Assembly: GCF_004015795.1 (NCBI RefSeq)
Contig: NZ_ML137218.1
Coordinates: forward strand, 1,897,811 to 1,961,810
From: Falsirhodobacter deserti
Lineage (GTDB): Bacteria; Pseudomonadota; Alphaproteobacteria; Rhodobacterales; Rhodobacteraceae
Direction of reading: 5' to 3'
Length of the DNA stretch: 64,000 nucleotides
Shown here: piece by piece, positions 1 through 9,003 of the stretch
Numbering within the stretch: position 1 is the first letter of the stretch
How the letters are laid out: every line of letters starts with the position of its first letter
Translations under genes and position numbers: made by a program
The notes under the pieces: model-generated
What the model saw: the letters and a program-made list of their open reading frames with translations, nothing else
What the model was told of the DNA's origin: nothing
Databases searched by the model: none

Positions 1-1
1 A

Positions 2-160
2 CGCGGCGGCAGTCGCTGCGTTCAGGCGAAGCATCGAGCCAAACTGGAACGGGTCTACGATACCCGAAGACTGCACTCTGCCCTCGGCTACCGTCCGCCC
101 GAGGAATTCGAAACGCTAATCGCCCAGCAGGCGGCTCAGTTCGAAGGGACCTTCGTGGTC
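2..160 (+). pseudogene. IS3-family transposase OrfB, 3' end remnant
   Basis: The frame starting at base 2 encodes the typical C-terminal end of an IS3-family DDE transposase (RRLHSALGYRPPEEFE). The catalytic core lies outside the window. The frame runs on without a proper stop into unrelated sequence up to base 457, so the original 3' end has been replaced. It marks the left edge of the defence-like island that follows. Confidence 0.6.
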
Positions 161-161
161 C

Positions 162-205
162 AGCCGATGGGGTTTACTCCATCGGCTCACTTCTGGGTGG
201 AAATC
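162..205 (+). mobile_element. IS21-like terminal sequence remnant with hairpin
   Basis: Bases 162-170 and 179-187 form a 9-bp perfect inverted repeat (AGCCGATGG / CCATCGGCT). Just after it is GGGTGGAAATCAACAC, which recurs at 23030-23086 immediately downstream of an IstB C-terminal fragment. The shared end suggests an IS21-family terminus was here. No IS21 gene remains at this copy. Confidence 0.4.
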
Positions 206-327
206 AACACATTCTCAACCCATCCCGTATCGCTTCGCTGGTTGATACGAGCCATGGCTTGCCGACACCAGCTCCTGAGAACTACGACTATCGGTAATCG
301 CCAGCACCGATCTTCAGATAACACCGT

Positions 328-1767
328 TCAGACGATGATCCGGTCACCCCGGGACGCTTGGCGCCCCCAGACGTCATCAGGTAACTCAGAGGTGAACTCT
401 AGAGGCCATCCCGCGGCGGCGTGGGCTTTCATGCTTTCGATCGACGGATGCTTGTAGCAGTTCTCCAGCCCCAGCGAGACGATCGCACGAGGACAGGTGC
501 TTGGGGCAGTCGGAACTGTTCCATCAACCTTCGCACCATGATGGGAAACAACGAGGCGGTCGGGAGCCGGATAGAGTGCATTGTTGATCCCCAAGTAGTC
601 GGCGTCTCCTGGTAGGAGAACGTTTCCTTTGCCCTCGAGGGCAATACTCATCGCCATCCCGGAGTTGTTCATCTGCTTGGACTTCCCGTTGACCGAGGAT
701 GGGTCACAGCCAATTACGGTAATGCTTCCGACGGTAAACGCCTTGCTCGGAAATGGTGTGGCGAGAATGAGCCGGTTGACCTTCATCAAGGCTTCGACAA
801 CGAATTCGGCATTGGGTCCAAGTTTCTGATCAGGAACGACCCAAAACGCATTCTGCACAGCAGGCCACCTGTGGAAGCCGTTGTAGTGATCCGAGTCCCA
901 GTGCGAAAGAACGACGATATTCGCATACGGTCCGGCCGGTTCCGTCGGTGGATAGGTTTTCCAATTATACGGGATAGGCCAACCACAGTCGAAGTGGAGC
1001 ATCGGGGCCCCGGTGCTGTCGAGCACAGTCGTGAAATTGGCATGTCCAACGTCGTGGACGACTATGGAATGAACCGCAGTGTTTGCGACGGCTGAGTAAA
1101 GTTGGGCGATGTCATGCCAAGACGCTGTGGTCGACGCCTTGACGCCCTTCGGCTGACGGCGACGGCTAAGCCTTGCCGCCACGACCTTCGATGAGTTTGC
1201 AGCCGCACCGACAGACCTCGGCTCTTCAGGATCGAAGCCGAAGTCGGTGATCTCAGAGACAGTGAAGCGTTCCAGGCGTTCGTATCCGCGCTCACCTAAC
1301 CGACAGACTTGGGCCAACGGACCCGACACCTTGCCTCTCGGAACGAGCTGAAGCTCCATCCAGCGTCCAGCGAGGTTTTCATGCCCGTTCTCGTCGTATG
1401 GACCATCCATTTTGGCCAGTTCCGCGAACTTTTCTGCCGTGGTCATAATACGCAGGAGCGCGAGGTTTTCCCGCTCCCAATCTGCGAACGGCCGATCCAC
1501 CTCACCGAGGCCCACGGCAGTGTCCACCGCATCGATAATGATGGTGTGTCGCCGTTCAGGGGCGTCTGGATGGAGTTCCACGCTCTCAATGCGACCGACG
1601 AAGGAACGCGGTTCCGTCGCCAACTCCCCGGGGTCGCGCACCGCAAAGGGTCTGCCCTCGGAAGCTCTGTTGAAACGAGCCTTGCCAACTGAGGAAGATT
1701 TGCCGTCGCGGGAAGTCGAAGCGACCGCCACCTTGGGCTTTTTTGAAGTCTGGCTATCAGTCATCAT
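328..1767 (-). CDS. ComEC-like metallo-beta-lactamase-fold hydrolase (defence-island associated)
   Basis: A 479-aa protein. Residues 1-220 are poorly conserved, basic and Ser/Lys-rich at the start, and I recognise no domain there. Residues 233-479 carry an MBL fold of the ComEC/Rec2 type: DVGHAN near 239, the metal motif HWDSDH at 289-294, GDAD at 387-390 and SHHG at 408-411. ComEC-type MBL domains are nucleases or phosphoesterases. No transmembrane segment is visible, so this is a soluble version. ATG at 1767 was chosen because AAGGG lies just upstream; the open frame extends to 1938 but into the preceding gene. It is the last gene of the methyltransferase-HerA-NurA operon, 98 bp after nurA with a strong hairpin between. 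The substrate is unknown. Confidence 0.75.
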   Translation of the reverse strand: MMTDSQTSKKPKVAVASTSRDGKSSSVGKARFNRASEGRPFAVRDPGELATEPRSFVGRIESVELHPDAPERRHTIIIDAVDTAVGLGEVDRPFADWERENLALLRIMTTAEKFAELAKMDGPYDENGHENLAGRWMELQLVPRGKVSGPLAQVCRLGERGYERLERFTVSEITDFGFDPEEPRSVGAAANSSKVVAARLSRRRQPKGVKASTTASWHDIAQLYSAVANTAVHSIVVHDVGHANFTTVLDSTGAPMLHFDCGWPIPYNWKTYPPTEPAGPYANIVVLSHWDSDHYNGFHRWPAVQNAFWVVPDQKLGPNAEFVVEALMKVNRLILATPFPSKAFTVGSITVIGCDPSSVNGKSKQMNNSGMAMSIALEGKGNVLLPGDADYLGINNALYPAPDRLVVSHHGAKVDGTVPTAPSTCPRAIVSLGLENCYKHPSIESMKAHAAAGWPLEFTSELPDDVWGRQASRGDRIIV

Positions 1768-1831
1768 GTCCCTTCGCGCGCCTCGCGCGACGAGTTGGCG
1801 GCCATGCGGCCGGTGATGTTGAGAATAGTGG

Positions 1832-1859
1832 GACGACGCGGCCGCGGGGCCGCGTCGTC
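1832..1859 (-). terminator. 12-bp GC-rich hairpin between NurA-like and MBL genes
   Basis: GACGACGCGGCC and GGCCGCGTCGTC form a perfect 12-bp stem with a 4-nt loop, starting 6 nt after the NurA stop codon on the minus strand. There is no U-run on that strand, so it may be a weak terminator, an attenuator or an mRNA-stabilising structure controlling the amount of MBL protein. Confidence 0.55.
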
Positions 1860-1865
1860 GTTTGG

Positions 1866-3278
1866 TTAAGCCCCGATGATCGATCTGACGAACATGTCGA
1901 GTGTGCGCCCAGCGGGCCGATGCGAGATCGAGGCGCACCGATGGGCCAGATGCTGGACGATGTTGGCGTCCGCATAGAGCTCGGTCTCGAATAGCTCCAC
2001 GACCCCGATGGCGCGGCCGATGTCGGCCCCATAGGCGCTGAGGTCGACCTTTCGATCTTGGAACCCGGCCCCCTTCTCCGCAAAGGGATAGGCTATATTC
2101 AGCTCGAAGATCCGATCGCTTACACTGCGCACGAGGAACGATTGACCGTAATAGGTATCGTTCCCGAAGTTCTTTTCAGGATTTTTCGCACCGAAGTCGA
2201 TGTATCGATACCGATACTCGTCGCTGACCGGGATCAGCACCGTTCGGCCTCTAGGGAAGTGTTCGAGCAGCAGCGGCTGGATCAGCTTTCCGTGCTCGAC
2301 TACCCGGCCGCTCTTTGTCACCCCCATCACCAGCGGAGGCAGCCCGACCACCCGGGATCGCACGTCATTGATCATCTTCATCATCGGCCGGTGAAGCTTC
2401 GCCGGCTCGCCGAAGATGCCGAGCGGTCCGTCGACAAGGAAGATGGCGCCGTTCAGGATGGCGCGGGTGTGCTCATCCGCGTCCAAGCGCATAATGGTGT
2501 GAGCAAGGACGAGGTGCTCCAGGGCGCTCATGGCGCGCGTATAGGCCTGCTGATTCGTGCCTTCTTCCGCGAAGGCTTCTGAGAGGCGTAGAATGTCGGT
2601 CAGATACAGCGGGCTATCGGGCGCGTGCGGAGATGGAACCTCTCCGATGTCTTCCGGCACGAGCACGTCGTGACCGAATCTTTCTCCGGTGATGGGGCAA
2701 CTCATGGTCGAGGGCAGCTTCAGATGCCTCCGGCCGTTCACGGCTTCGGTCGCTCCGTCAATCGCAAAGAGATCGACAAGAGTTGTTTCAAGCTTGCCGC
2801 CGAGAAGTTCAAAACGCTTTGAGCGAAATGCTTCGAACGTCGATTTCCTGAAGCTCTCCCGCGGGCCGTGGCCGTCGAGATGGATGCCCGCGCCGGTGAG
2901 CGGCACCGAGTAGGTGTTCTTCTCTCGTTCGATCTTTGCAATGGTTATCGGATCAGGCGTCCCACCTGAGCGGGGGTCGATCTTGTGGTATTCTGCGATA
3001 TCGATCCCGACCTGGCCGATCTTGAGAAGGCCCATACGTGCGCTGGGAAAACCGTTGGAGATAGAGGCCTCATAGTTGGACCCGTCGGCCGCAATGACTA
3101 AGCCCTCCAGAGGCCGAACGACCTCATCCGTATAATCGATCGCGGCACGAAGCACTTCGCCTGCGAACGCCTCCGGGTCCAGGTGGTGGCGACAGCGCTG
3201 GAAGAGCGCGGTCACCTCCGCGTCCTTCATGATATCCTCCGCGCCCAATGCGGACGCGGTCTCGTTCGCAAACGGCAT
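1866..3278 (-). CDS. nurA-like: NurA-domain nuclease-like protein
   Basis: A 470-aa protein with the NurA pattern. VIAADGSNYE (D65) supplies the first metal-binding aspartate, AIFLVDGPL (D283) the second, and a C-terminal region with ELNIAYP and DANIVQHLAH resembles the family end. NurA is a 5'-3' exonuclease and endonuclease that works inside a complex with the HerA hexamer. Its ATG overlaps the stop of the HerA gene (TGATG), so the two are translationally coupled, which strongly supports a physical complex. The sequence is longer than typical archaeal NurA (about 300-340 aa), with an insert between residues 90 and 280. Assignment is by motif and context. Confidence 0.75.
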   Translation of the reverse strand: MPFANETASALGAEDIMKDAEVTALFQRCRHHLDPEAFAGEVLRAAIDYTDEVVRPLEGLVIAADGSNYEASISNGFPSARMGLLKIGQVGIDIAEYHKIDPRSGGTPDPITIAKIEREKNTYSVPLTGAGIHLDGHGPRESFRKSTFEAFRSKRFELLGGKLETTLVDLFAIDGATEAVNGRRHLKLPSTMSCPITGERFGHDVLVPEDIGEVPSPHAPDSPLYLTDILRLSEAFAEEGTNQQAYTRAMSALEHLVLAHTIMRLDADEHTRAILNGAIFLVDGPLGIFGEPAKLHRPMMKMINDVRSRVVGLPPLVMGVTKSGRVVEHGKLIQPLLLEHFPRGRTVLIPVSDEYRYRYIDFGAKNPEKNFGNDTYYGQSFLVRSVSDRIFELNIAYPFAEKGAGFQDRKVDLSAYGADIGRAIGVVELFETELYADANIVQHLAHRCASISHRPAGRTLDMFVRSIIGA

Positions 3279-5506
3279 CAGTTCTGGCCCTCGGCCGGAA
3301 GCGGCGTGAACCAGGAGTTCGTTCCGGTCGCTTTGGCTTGCTCGTATTGGCGCTTCGCGTGATCCGGCTCGAATTTCGAGATCTGGGTTGGGGTGACGAA
3401 GCTCGCGGAGAGCGTCTTGATGCGCGCGAAGCCGACGTCTTGGCTACGCTTCAGGCCAGCGGCAAAGTCAGCGAAGTCATAGAAGCCTGAGATGGCGCGG
3501 ATCTCGGAGTCGTTGTTCAGGTGGGTGACGAAGAAGTTTTCCGTGTTCGCAAGGATATTCGGATGGATCGAACTTGGCTCCTGGGTCGCATAGACGAGGG
3601 CGATGCCATACTTCGCCCCTTCTTTCGCGATCCGCGGCCAGATCTCCGTCAGCTCCGCCTTTTTGCCGATGAGGTTGTGTGCCTCCTCGACATAGATGAC
3701 GACGCGAGGCGGTATGTCTCCGACGTTGAAGGCCGCACTGCTCCGTTTGAAGATCTCGCGCACAAGCTTTTTGGAAAGCTCCTCTCTGATGGTGGGGCTG
3801 CCTACCGACAGGTCGAGGATCACGATCCGGCCGTCTTTCAGCAGCGAATAGATTTCCGTCGCGATTTCTTTGGACCCATTCGGCCCGTGGTAGTCGCGCG
3901 CAGCGCCGATCGCTCCCGGGCCGATGATTGCCCCATCAGTGGTCGAAGACTTGCCGACGAGAACGCCAAGTAGGCTGCGCTCCGTCTCATTCAGCCAGGG
4001 CGTCCCTGGCCGACCATCCTTCGCGGGTTTGCTCGAAATTGCGGTGGCATCGTTGCGGTGCCCGTCATTGGCCATCTCGATTTCGCGCACCGCACGCCAG
4101 AAAGTCCGCATGTCTTCGAGGGATGCTACATGCTTGGATCCGCTGCCTTGCCGTGTCAGACCGAAGTAGGCGCGACACGCGTCTGCCAGCGCGTCCGCCG
4201 TCGGCTTGTCAGGCAGTTGCCCGACCTGAGAAGCATCTAGTTTGCCCGAGCTCAGCCCTTTGCGAATGATATCCGCGAGAACGTCCTTGCCTATCTCAAT
4301 CTCTTGCCGAGCCGCATTTTGCGGATCGGGCCGATATCCGGCGGACAAAAGGATTGCCCTGAAAATAGATGCCCTGCGCAACCAGTGGTTCCACTCCGAA
4401 TGCTCCGAAGGACTCGGGCGATCGAGGTTCATGGATAGGAAGTTCTTGAGGTCGTTTCCGCCCGTGGATCGGCCCTGCTGCTCGATTTCATGCCCGATGA
4501 GTTCCAGAGCAATCGGGAGATCATTGTAGAAGTTCGTGCGCAGATCACGAAAACCGGGCGTAGAAATGATCCGGTAGCGAACCGTCATGTCCGGGAATAC
4601 GTCGTTGATCGCGCTGCCCTGATCTTGCTGGTTTGCGTTCGAATACTCGCCATTGATGTCGAAGATCAGCTGTCCGATGGGGCGCGTGGTCTGGAACGAC
4701 GTTGTGGCCACTTGGGAGACCATCGTTTTCGTGGTGTTCGACTTACCGGTCCGGGTCATTCCGAACACGGCTGTGCGGCGTGCCAGAAAGTCCACCGGTG
4801 AAATCTTGACCGGAACCGCAGTGCTCCCGCCGCGCTCGGCCATGTGCTGCGTTGACGTGTAGCGCACGGTGCCGATCTGAAACGCAATGGGCGGAGCGCC
4901 ACCTGCCGCGGTGGCGTCGGCTTCCGCCTTCTTACGCCGATCCGGGTCCACGTAGTTCACGATCGTCTCGAGGGCCAACGCGGTCGGTTTGTAGACCCGC
5001 ATCATCCGAGTTGCGAAAACGTCCTCGATGTCTGTGCCCATGCGCAACTCGCCGTCTTGGCCGACGAAGAAGGTGCCAAGGATGTGCCCCTTCATGCCGG
5101 TCCAACTCATCCGGTTGACCGTGATCGGCTCCAATTCCTCCAGCCGTCCGTTTTTCACATCCGGGTTTTCCTGGAAGAACTGAGTAATGGCGCGTAGATG
5201 CTCGGAGTCCGTTTCAATGGACGCGCGTCCTGTCACTCGCAGCAAGATGACCCGGCGGTCCACCGGTGCGGTGGTGACAAAGTCGGCCGGGTTGAAGGTT
5301 GCCGCGAGCAGATACGAGTTGTGTGGGATGCCCTCGACATCACTGCGCCACTTGTCGTGGACCATGACCAGCGCTTCGCTGTAGTCCATCGACAACGTGA
5401 AGCCCACCCGGCGGCCGTCATGCGTGTCCTGCTTCGCCACATCGTCGACGAGCAGAGAGACAAGGGGCGATCTTTCGGCAGTGCCGCGCTCAAGAAGGGC
5501 TTTCAT
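3278..5506 (-). CDS. herA-like: HerA-type hexameric ATPase / DNA translocase
   Basis: A 742-aa FtsK-HerA superfamily ATPase. Residues 1-240 look like the HerA N-terminal HAS-barrel region. Walker A is GMTRTGKSNT at 249-258, the HerA-specific FDINGEYS motif is at 282-289, Walker B is VVIYVEEAH at 602-610 and a sensor-like TQEPSS is at 641-646. The insert at roughly 340-530 makes it longer than archaeal HerA (about 500-600 aa). HerA pumps duplex DNA and opens it for NurA. The ATG overlaps the methyltransferase stop (ATGA) and the stop overlaps the nurA start, so all three genes are co-translated. Bacterial HerA proteins are commonly found in phage-defence loci. Confidence 0.85.
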   Translation of the reverse strand: MKALLERGTAERSPLVSLLVDDVAKQDTHDGRRVGFTLSMDYSEALVMVHDKWRSDVEGIPHNSYLLAATFNPADFVTTAPVDRRVILLRVTGRASIETDSEHLRAITQFFQENPDVKNGRLEELEPITVNRMSWTGMKGHILGTFFVGQDGELRMGTDIEDVFATRMMRVYKPTALALETIVNYVDPDRRKKAEADATAAGGAPPIAFQIGTVRYTSTQHMAERGGSTAVPVKISPVDFLARRTAVFGMTRTGKSNTTKTMVSQVATTSFQTTRPIGQLIFDINGEYSNANQQDQGSAINDVFPDMTVRYRIISTPGFRDLRTNFYNDLPIALELIGHEIEQQGRSTGGNDLKNFLSMNLDRPSPSEHSEWNHWLRRASIFRAILLSAGYRPDPQNAARQEIEIGKDVLADIIRKGLSSGKLDASQVGQLPDKPTADALADACRAYFGLTRQGSGSKHVASLEDMRTFWRAVREIEMANDGHRNDATAISSKPAKDGRPGTPWLNETERSLLGVLVGKSSTTDGAIIGPGAIGAARDYHGPNGSKEIATEIYSLLKDGRIVILDLSVGSPTIREELSKKLVREIFKRSSAAFNVGDIPPRVVIYVEEAHNLIGKKAELTEIWPRIAKEGAKYGIALVYATQEPSSIHPNILANTENFFVTHLNNDSEIRAISGFYDFADFAAGLKRSQDVGFARIKTLSASFVTPTQISKFEPDHAKRQYEQAKATGTNSWFTPLPAEGQN

Positions 5507-6474
5507 CGTATATCTACTGCTTTTACCGTTGGAATCGTGATTTGCACGTCAAGCGCGGCATGCGCTTTTCGCAGAATGAAGTTTTCGACGATCATTTCCG
5601 TGCAGTCGATCTTCTGCACCGTCATGGCCTTCGCCGCCGTGTAGCGCATGTCTACCGCGCCCCGGCCAGCATGGTCGCGATACATCTGCCGTGCTTCCGG
5701 GCAGCTGTCATAGGAGAGGATCCAAGGCTCATCGAGGCGCTCCAGGCAGCTGTGAAGCGCCCGGTGGTCGTCGTCTTCGAACCAGTATCGGTAGAGCTTG
5801 TCCGCCTTATGGAAGAATGGCGGGTCAAAATACCAGAGCGCCAGCATATCTGGGTTGCGGCTATGGGCTGACCGGTAGGTCCCGACAAGGCTCCTGAAAT
5901 CCTTGTTGTAGACGCGAGCCCGCCCGCTGAGGCGCCCAAGGCCCCAAATGCGTTCGGCGAGTTCGTCAGCGTTCCACCGGCAATCGATCGGATTGGCGCT
6001 TGTCTGCGCCTTCCCACCGAGCGGTCCCGCCGACGGGTTCAGAGAGCCTGAAAAGGACGTGCGGTTGAGGAAGATGCATTTGAACGCCTTGTCGACGATG
6101 CTGGCCGGATTTGCGGCACGCTGCTTCTCCCACTCATCCAACGTGACTTTCGCATCCAAGATGCGGTCCGCGAGTTCAAAGTGGCGGTCGGAAAAGACGA
6201 CCTTCCAGAAAGCGGAGACCAGCGGGTCCAGATCGTTCAGGATCGCTTCGCGGGCGATCCCGGATTCGAGCAGAGCAATCGACATGGCCGCGCCGCCGGT
6301 GAACGGCTCGATGATCCTGTCGATCTTGGGTGTTCCGTTGCGGTCGAGTGCGGCTGCGACATGCGTCACGAGCTTGCGCTTCCCGCCCGGATAGCGAAGT
6401 GGGGAGAGATACTTGCGCGCCAGCGCCTTGGTCGCGGCTTTGAGAGCCGTCTTCGTCTCGTCGTTGGCAGTCAT
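5503..6474 (-). CDS. D12-class DNA adenine N6-methyltransferase (Dam-like)
   Basis: A 323-aa S-adenosylmethionine-dependent methyltransferase. The N-terminal PLRYPGGKRKL (25-35) and EPFTGGAAMS (56-65) are the D12 AdoMet-binding signatures, FLNRTSFSG (135-143) is family-typical, and the catalytic motif IV is DPPF (217-220) instead of the commoner DPPY. It would methylate adenine in DNA, probably marking host DNA as self for the HerA-NurA pair that follows. The ATG at 6474 is preceded by AGAGGAA. It is the first gene of the operon and its stop overlaps the HerA start by ATGA. The recognition site cannot be told from sequence. Confidence 0.85.
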   Translation of the reverse strand: MTANDETKTALKAATKALARKYLSPLRYPGGKRKLVTHVAAALDRNGTPKIDRIIEPFTGGAAMSIALLESGIAREAILNDLDPLVSAFWKVVFSDRHFELADRILDAKVTLDEWEKQRAANPASIVDKAFKCIFLNRTSFSGSLNPSAGPLGGKAQTSANPIDCRWNADELAERIWGLGRLSGRARVYNKDFRSLVGTYRSAHSRNPDMLALWYFDPPFFHKADKLYRYWFEDDDHRALHSCLERLDEPWILSYDSCPEARQMYRDHAGRGAVDMRYTAAKAMTVQKIDCTEMIVENFILRKAHAALDVQITIPTVKAVDIR

Positions 6475-6544
6475 ATTCGTATTCCTCTTCCGACCGCGGC
6501 GCGTGAAGACTAGCTAACAGGACGGAAATTCGCTGTCGTGATCC

Positions 6545-6579
6545 ACAGCATCGAACACAACTTACGGTATTTCTGTCAA
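6545..6579 (-). promoter_or_regulatory. Possible promoter of the methyltransferase-HerA-NurA-MBL operon
   Basis: On the minus strand a perfect -35 hexamer TTGACA lies at 6579-6574, about 100 bp before the methyltransferase start. The best -10 candidate at normal spacing (TTCGAT, 18 nt) matches TATAAT at only three positions. The call rests on the -35 box. Confidence 0.25.
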
Positions 6580-6728
6580 GATGTTGGTTGTTGCAAAGTG
6601 CTGCTCGCGCATGGCCTTAGCGCAGTGAGGTCGTCCTGTTGCCTTGCTGCACTGGGCCCGCTTCGTGGTCTCCACCCGACCGCTGCGACACGATCGCGAG
6701 CGCTCTCTCGCGCGTCGGCCGGCTCGGG

Positions 6729-7165
6729 GAAGGTGGCGGGCCACGTGGCCACGTGGCACACTCGTATCGCTAACGTTCGACGCGATGCGATGCACAAACT
6801 CACTTCGATGCTGGTGCGCGAGCACGGCCGCATCGTTAAAGAAGACCTGAACGGCCGCTGGATGATGCACAACCGCCGCCTCGCCCCGGCGATCGCGGAC
6901 GTCGGCTTCTTCGAGTTCTCGCGGTAGCTGGTCTATAAGGCTCGGCGCGCCGGCATCGAGATCGTCATGACCTTGCCGCTCTCGGTCCGCACTTGGGCCT
7001 GGTCGCCTGAGGCACCGAACAGATCGCGACATCAATGCCACGATCAACCTGAAGAACCTGTCCGGTAGCGCGGTGCTCATCGGGCGCCGTCCGGTGACAG
7101 CCTGTGGAGTGGAAGGGGCTGGCGCCGGACTCGAAACTGCCCACGATAAAGCAGGAAAAGAGCCA
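6729..7165 (+). pseudogene. IS200/IS605-type TnpB remnant
   Basis: The plus strand encodes recognisable TnpB pieces: RRDAMHKLTSMLVREHG, then VKEDLNGRWM with the second RuvC-type glutamate, then DVGFFEFSR followed by an in-frame stop at 6925-6927. C-terminal pieces DINATINL and TACGVEGAG follow after frameshifts. The zinc-finger part (CxxC) is deleted. It is dead and lies between the methyltransferase operon and the divergent gene at 7211. A short related piece (HKLTSVLAQ) occurs near 30150. Confidence 0.65.
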
Positions 7166-7210
7166 TAAAAACGGTAGCGAGGCCAATCGGTGTCATGCTA
7201 CCCGGAGAGG

Positions 7211-8422
7211 ATGATATACGGCGAATTTGCATCTTGCGACGAGTGCGGCACCGTTCACCGCGTGCGCATCGGGATTGGGACGGAGCCTGTTCAGGCTCAT
7301 CGATTTGCTTGCGTCCAGTGCAAGCAGGAGATGGGTGTCGTTGTCGAGTTCGGGAAAGGGGTCTCGTTCGGGCCGAACGCAACCGTCGTCGAACCGGTAG
7401 ATGACGCCCCGACCATCAATCTTCATGCGTCTTTCGTGTTCGCAAAGGGTGAACTCGGCGACCCGGGCGCCTTCCCGAGCATGGAGTTTTCCAAGCGGCT
7501 GCTAGAGGCGGCAGAGGAGAGGGCCGGGGAAGACCTGGGGGCAAGACTAGCGCAACTGTCCAGAAGCCAGCGCTCGAGGCCGCGGCCGACCGAAGAATGG
7601 GAGCAGCTTCGCTGGACCTGGTCGCTGACCCGCGCTGGCAAGCCGGACCTGGCGGAAAAGAGATTTCAAAAGTTCCTGAAGCTGAGCGCCTACGATCCGC
7701 CGCCGGAGGACCTGCCGGACTGGCTGTTCCAGTTTGCGGCAGATGTCTCAGGGCCGCACTTCGACACCCTGTTTGAGGCCGTCTTCGAGCAGCTGCGTAT
7801 CGCCAAGGACAAGCCGGACTTCCCTCGGTTCGTCGAGCACTACGGCGCCAAGATGAGCGTGCCCAACGGTCGTCGATACTTCGACCTGTGCGGCGCATAC
7901 TTCAAGGCATTCCCGGAGTTTTCGCAGGTTCATCATCTCGTCACCGCCGGTCTTGAGATCGGCGATGACCACGCGGCCGCGTCCATGAACTACGACGAAA
8001 CGCGGATGTTCTACGGGAACACGTTCGAGGTTCTGGGAGAGCACGTCAGCATCCTGACCATGCTGAACAATCTGATTGAGGATCGCCTATTCGATCAGCT
8101 GCGAAACCTCACGCTCGCGGAGTATTTGAAGACAGACAAGGCGGGAAGGTGTCGGGCCTTTGCAGAAAACCCGGCCTTCGCGGCCATCACCGCCGAGTTC
8201 GACAATCAGGTCCGAAATGCCTCGCATCATGGGGGAATGACCTTCGATCGCGACACCGGGTTGGTTGAATATCGCTCCGGGAAGGGCGGGCAAGGCGATC
8301 TGAACTCCATGAGCTACGCTCGATATCTGGCGCGATGTGTTACACTCTTCATGCAGGCGCTGGTGCTCTTGCGTCTTGAGGTGGCCGTCGCAGAGTTCTT
8401 CAAAACCCAATACCCGCTCTGA
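7211..8422 (+). CDS. Zinc-ribbon protein with C-terminal HEPN-like motif, function unknown
   Basis: A 403-aa protein I do not recognise as a named family. The N-terminus has two CxxC pairs (C9/C12 and C34/C37) that would form a zinc ribbon. The middle is largely helical. The C-terminal 130 residues are helical and contain QVRNASHH, an R335-x4-H340 motif of the kind used by HEPN RNases, followed by a long hydrophobic helix. ATG 7211 was chosen over GTG 7190 because GGAGAGG directly precedes it, though the spacing is short. It is divergent from the methyltransferase operon with TnpB debris between, and IS3 debris follows its stop. The setting suggests an accessory, possibly defence-related RNA-targeting protein; that is inference. 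Confidence 0.6.
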   Translation: MIYGEFASCDECGTVHRVRIGIGTEPVQAHRFACVQCKQEMGVVVEFGKGVSFGPNATVVEPVDDAPTINLHASFVFAKGELGDPGAFPSMEFSKRLLEAAEERAGEDLGARLAQLSRSQRSRPRPTEEWEQLRWTWSLTRAGKPDLAEKRFQKFLKLSAYDPPPEDLPDWLFQFAADVSGPHFDTLFEAVFEQLRIAKDKPDFPRFVEHYGAKMSVPNGRRYFDLCGAYFKAFPEFSQVHHLVTAGLEIGDDHAAASMNYDETRMFYGNTFEVLGEHVSILTMLNNLIEDRLFDQLRNLTLAEYLKTDKAGRCRAFAENPAFAAITAEFDNQVRNASHHGGMTFDRDTGLVEYRSGKGGQGDLNSMSYARYLARCVTLFMQALVLLRLEVAVAEFFKTQYPL

Positions 8423-8462
8423 CATCGCCACAAAACGGACAACGGCTTCTTGATGACTCTCG

Positions 8463-9003
8463 GTGAACGGATCGATTTCGGCAGCGGCTCCTATGAAATC
8501 CGAACGGTCAGTCATCGCCGACAACATTCTGGACCGCGACTTCCAGGCTGACCAGCCAAACCAGAAGTGGCTGGCCGACTTTACCTACATCTGGACCGCT
8601 GAGGGCTGGCTTTACGTCGCTGTCGTGCTGGACCTGTTTTCTCGGCGCGCAGTGGTCTGGTCCATGAAAGCTGATCGAGATGCCTCATTGGTCCTGGACG
8701 CACTAATGATGGCGATCTGGCAGCGCGGGAAAGCCGACGCTCTGCTTCATCATTCGGACCAAGGATCGCAATACACAAGCAAGCAATTTCAGAGGTTTAT
8801 GTCTGACAACGGGATCACCCGCTCGATGAGCAGGGCTGGAAATGTCTGGGACAATTCAGCAATGGAGAGCTTCTTCTCATCGCTGAAGACCGAACGGACA
8901 GCCCGCGAGGTTTATCGCACCCGCAACGAAGCCCGCGCAGAAGGCATTCGAAACTGGGATACCTCAGCCCCATGGAGTTCGAGACCCACGCTATGCTAGC
9001 TTG
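8463..9003 (+). pseudogene. IS3-family transposase OrfB, truncated and frameshifted
   Basis: Residues from NILDRDF onward match the rve integrase core of IS3-family OrfB, with WLADFTYI (first Asp), HHSDQGSQY (second Asp) and NSAMESFFSSLK (Glu) all present. The N-terminal half is missing. Around 8940 a deletion removes the usual RRRHS segment and shifts the frame; LGYLSPMEFETHAMLA is recovered in another frame and ends at TGA 9001-9003. The terminal motif CTGTCCACGAAACCGG follows. The rest of 9004-9216 shows nothing I can identify. Confidence 0.75.
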
